DNA from: Halomarina pelagica
Lineage (GTDB): Archaea > Halobacteriota > Halobacteria > Halobacteriales > Haloarculaceae
Direction of reading: 5' to 3'
Length of the DNA stretch: 64,000 nucleotides
Assembly: GCF_024228315.1 (NCBI RefSeq)
Contig: NZ_CP100454.1
Span: 1,674,001 to 1,738,000 of the forward strand
Part shown: positions 62,924-64,000 of the stretch, one piece after another
How positions within the stretch are numbered: position 1 is the first letter of the stretch
How the letters are laid out: the number at the start of each line of letters is the position of its first letter
Position numbers and translations under genes: made by a program
The notes under the pieces: generated by a model
Databases searched by the model: none
What the model was told of the DNA's origin: nothing
What the model saw: only the letters and a program-made list of their open reading frames with translations

Positions 62924-63003
62924 ACCGCCGGATGGTCACGGGGGACGATAACTCCCGGGGGAGACCGCAACCCGTTTGCTCTCGCTTCGCGACTCGACGG
63001 ACG

Positions 63004-63465
63004 ATGCTCTCGGCAGGCGACGACGCACCCGACTTCGAACTGCTCGATCAGGACGGACAGCCGACCCGACTGACCGACTTCGCCGGTCCGGTCGTCGTCT
63101 ACTTCTATCCCCGCGCCGACACACCGGGCTGCACGACCGAGGCCTGCGGCTTCCGCGACGCGTGGGACGAGTACGAGGAGCGCGAGATCACCGTCCTCGG
63201 GATCAGCGACGACTCGACCGCCGACCTCCGGGCGTTCGCGGAGAAGTACGACCTCCCCTTCACCCTCCTCTCGGACCCCGAGGGGGAGGTGGCCGCGCGC
63301 TACGACTCCTACGGCGAGAAGACCATGTTCGGCAACACCTTCGACGGCACGTTCCGCAACACGTACGTCGTCGACGGGGGCGAGGTCGTCGCCGCCTACG
63401 AGGGCGTCTCGCCGGAGGGCCACGCCGAGGCGGTCCTGTCAGATCTCGAGGCGCGCGAGGCGTAG
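63004..63465 (+). CDS. bcp: Peroxiredoxin, BCP/PrxQ type
   Basis: 153 residues from ATG 63004. Contains VVYFYPRADTPGCTTEACGFRD, with the peroxidatic Cys in PGCTTE and the second Cys five residues later (PGCTTEACG), as in the 1-Cys/atypical 2-Cys PrxQ class. The VLGISDDSTADLRAFAEKYDLPFTLLSDP core is intact. It removes hydroperoxides using a thioredoxin-like donor. Divergent from the SDR gene. Confidence 0.95.
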   Translation: MLSAGDDAPDFELLDQDGQPTRLTDFAGPVVVYFYPRADTPGCTTEACGFRDAWDEYEEREITVLGISDDSTADLRAFAEKYDLPFTLLSDPEGEVAARYDSYGEKTMFGNTFDGTFRNTYVVDGGEVVAAYEGVSPEGHAEAVLSDLEAREA

Positions 63466-63519
63466 GGGAGCCTCGCCGGAAGGGAAAGAGCGAGGCCTCT
63501 CGGCGCGGTAGCATCGCGC

Positions 63520-64000
63520 ATGACGCCACCACTCGACGGGCGGACGGCCATCGTCACCGGCGCGAGTTCGGGCATCGGCGCGGCCTCCGCGCACGCGCTG
63601 GCGCGGGACGGCGCGAACGTGGTGCTCGCCGCCCGCCGCGAGGAGCGACTGCGAGAACTCGCCGACGCGGTCGAGGACGAACACGGCGGCGAGGCGGCGG
63701 TCGTCCCGACGGACGTGCGCGACGAGGGGAGTGTCGAGGCGCTCGTCGAAGCGACGGTCGAGCGCTTCGGCGGACTCGACGTTCTGCTCAACAACGCCGG
63801 CCTCGCACGCGGGGCGGGCGTCGCCGACCTCACCACCGAAGAGTACCGGACGATGATGGAGACGAACGTCGACGGGATGTTCTTCGCCACGCGCGCCGCG
63901 CTCCCGCACCTCCGCGAGTCCGCGGGGACGCTCCTGTTCGTCGGGAGCTTCGCGGGCCAGTACCCCCGCCCGTTCAACCCGGTCTACGCGGCGAGCAAGT
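63520..64000 (+). CDS. SDR-family oxidoreductase (3' end outside the window)
   Basis: First 160 codons. The cofactor loop TGASSGIG, NNAG, catalytic Ser in FVGSFAGQYPRP and YAASK (the YxxxK, cut at the window end) are present; the residue after strand 2 is Arg (AARREERL), suggesting NADP(H). A different subgroup from the SDR at 62162. Spaced 54 nt after the peroxiredoxin gene. Confidence 0.93.
   Translation, partial: MTPPLDGRTAIVTGASSGIGAASAHALARDGANVVLAARREERLRELADAVEDEHGGEAAVVPTDVRDEGSVEALVEATVERFGGLDVLLNNAGLARGAGVADLTTEEYRTMMETNVDGMFFATRAALPHLRESAGTLLFVGSFAGQYPRPFNPVYAASK

Noticed and set aside
1-64000. Mobile elements, prophage or CRISPR
   Set aside because: No transposase, integrase, capsid or Cas protein, and no terminal inverted repeats with target duplications were seen on reading the window.

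Overview
The window comes from a halophilic archaeon (class Halobacteria). Signs of this are very high GC with G/C-ending codons, acidic proteins, a eukaryote-type ribosomal protein L15e, twin-arginine export signals, a PGF-CTERM surface protein, Bat-type HTH regulation, and AT-rich TATA-like boxes about 25-30 nt before start codons (mostly leaderless transcripts). I cannot name the species. I found no rRNA, tRNA, CRISPR array, prophage or intact insertion sequence, so this looks like mostly core chromosome or a large replicon with small accessory patches.

Layout. 1-7.8 kb: 3' part of a Rio2 kinase gene, a glycosylation-prone membrane protein, a cation/H+ antiporter with two UspA domains, an ABC exporter, a DoxX-like protein and rpl15e. 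7.9-15.8 kb: a molybdenum and formate module (YqeC-like protein, MobA, a ferredoxin-fused cysteine-type formate dehydrogenase, a NuoF-like partner), a tiny membrane protein, a CobW-type GTPase and a 52-residue CxxC protein. 15.9-17.7 kb: a lower-GC patch with a Tat lipoprotein beta-propeller and a frameshifted C39-peptidase-like remnant. 17.7-22.2 kb: a formaldehyde-dehydrogenase-type ADH, a hydroxyisobutyrate-dehydrogenase-type reductase, a GNAT protein, a CDP-alcohol phosphatidyltransferase, a PHP protein and a zinc ribbon.

22.3-34.9 kb is the most distinctive block. A NarO-like regulator with a C-Xn-CXCX7C motif is divergent from a 12-gene, almost gapless respiratory nitrate reductase operon: membrane protein, Rieske protein, cytochrome b, small membrane protein, NarG with a Tat signal, NarH, a heme-b EBDH-gamma-like subunit, a TorD/NarJ chaperone, a polytopic membrane protein, a HEAT-repeat protein, an Mrp ATPase fused to a DUF2249-like tail, and a molybdopterin-oxidoreductase-like fragment. 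There is no NarI. The Rieske/cytochrome b pair and the heme-b protein probably carry electrons from menaquinol to an outward-facing NarGH, and the formate module could feed the same quinone pool.

35-38.8 kb: a small membrane protein, a FrnE-type DsbA protein, a TMEM175 channel and pyruvate kinase. 38.8-47.6 kb: a surface-glycan cluster (UDP-GlcNAc 2-epimerase, two GT4 glycosyltransferases, a flippase, a sulfatase-like protein, an alkaline-phosphatase-superfamily protein, a polysaccharide deacetylase). 47.7-52.8 kb: an AIR-synthase-like protein, ThiD-ThiN, a GNAT protein and two toxin-antitoxin pairs, one with an atypical PIN toxin. 52.9-58.1 kb: mutS, a NUDIX hydrolase and mutL in one operon. 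58.1-64 kb: a PGF-CTERM surface protein, an MFS transporter, an adenylate-forming enzyme, two SDRs (the second cut by the window end) and a peroxiredoxin.
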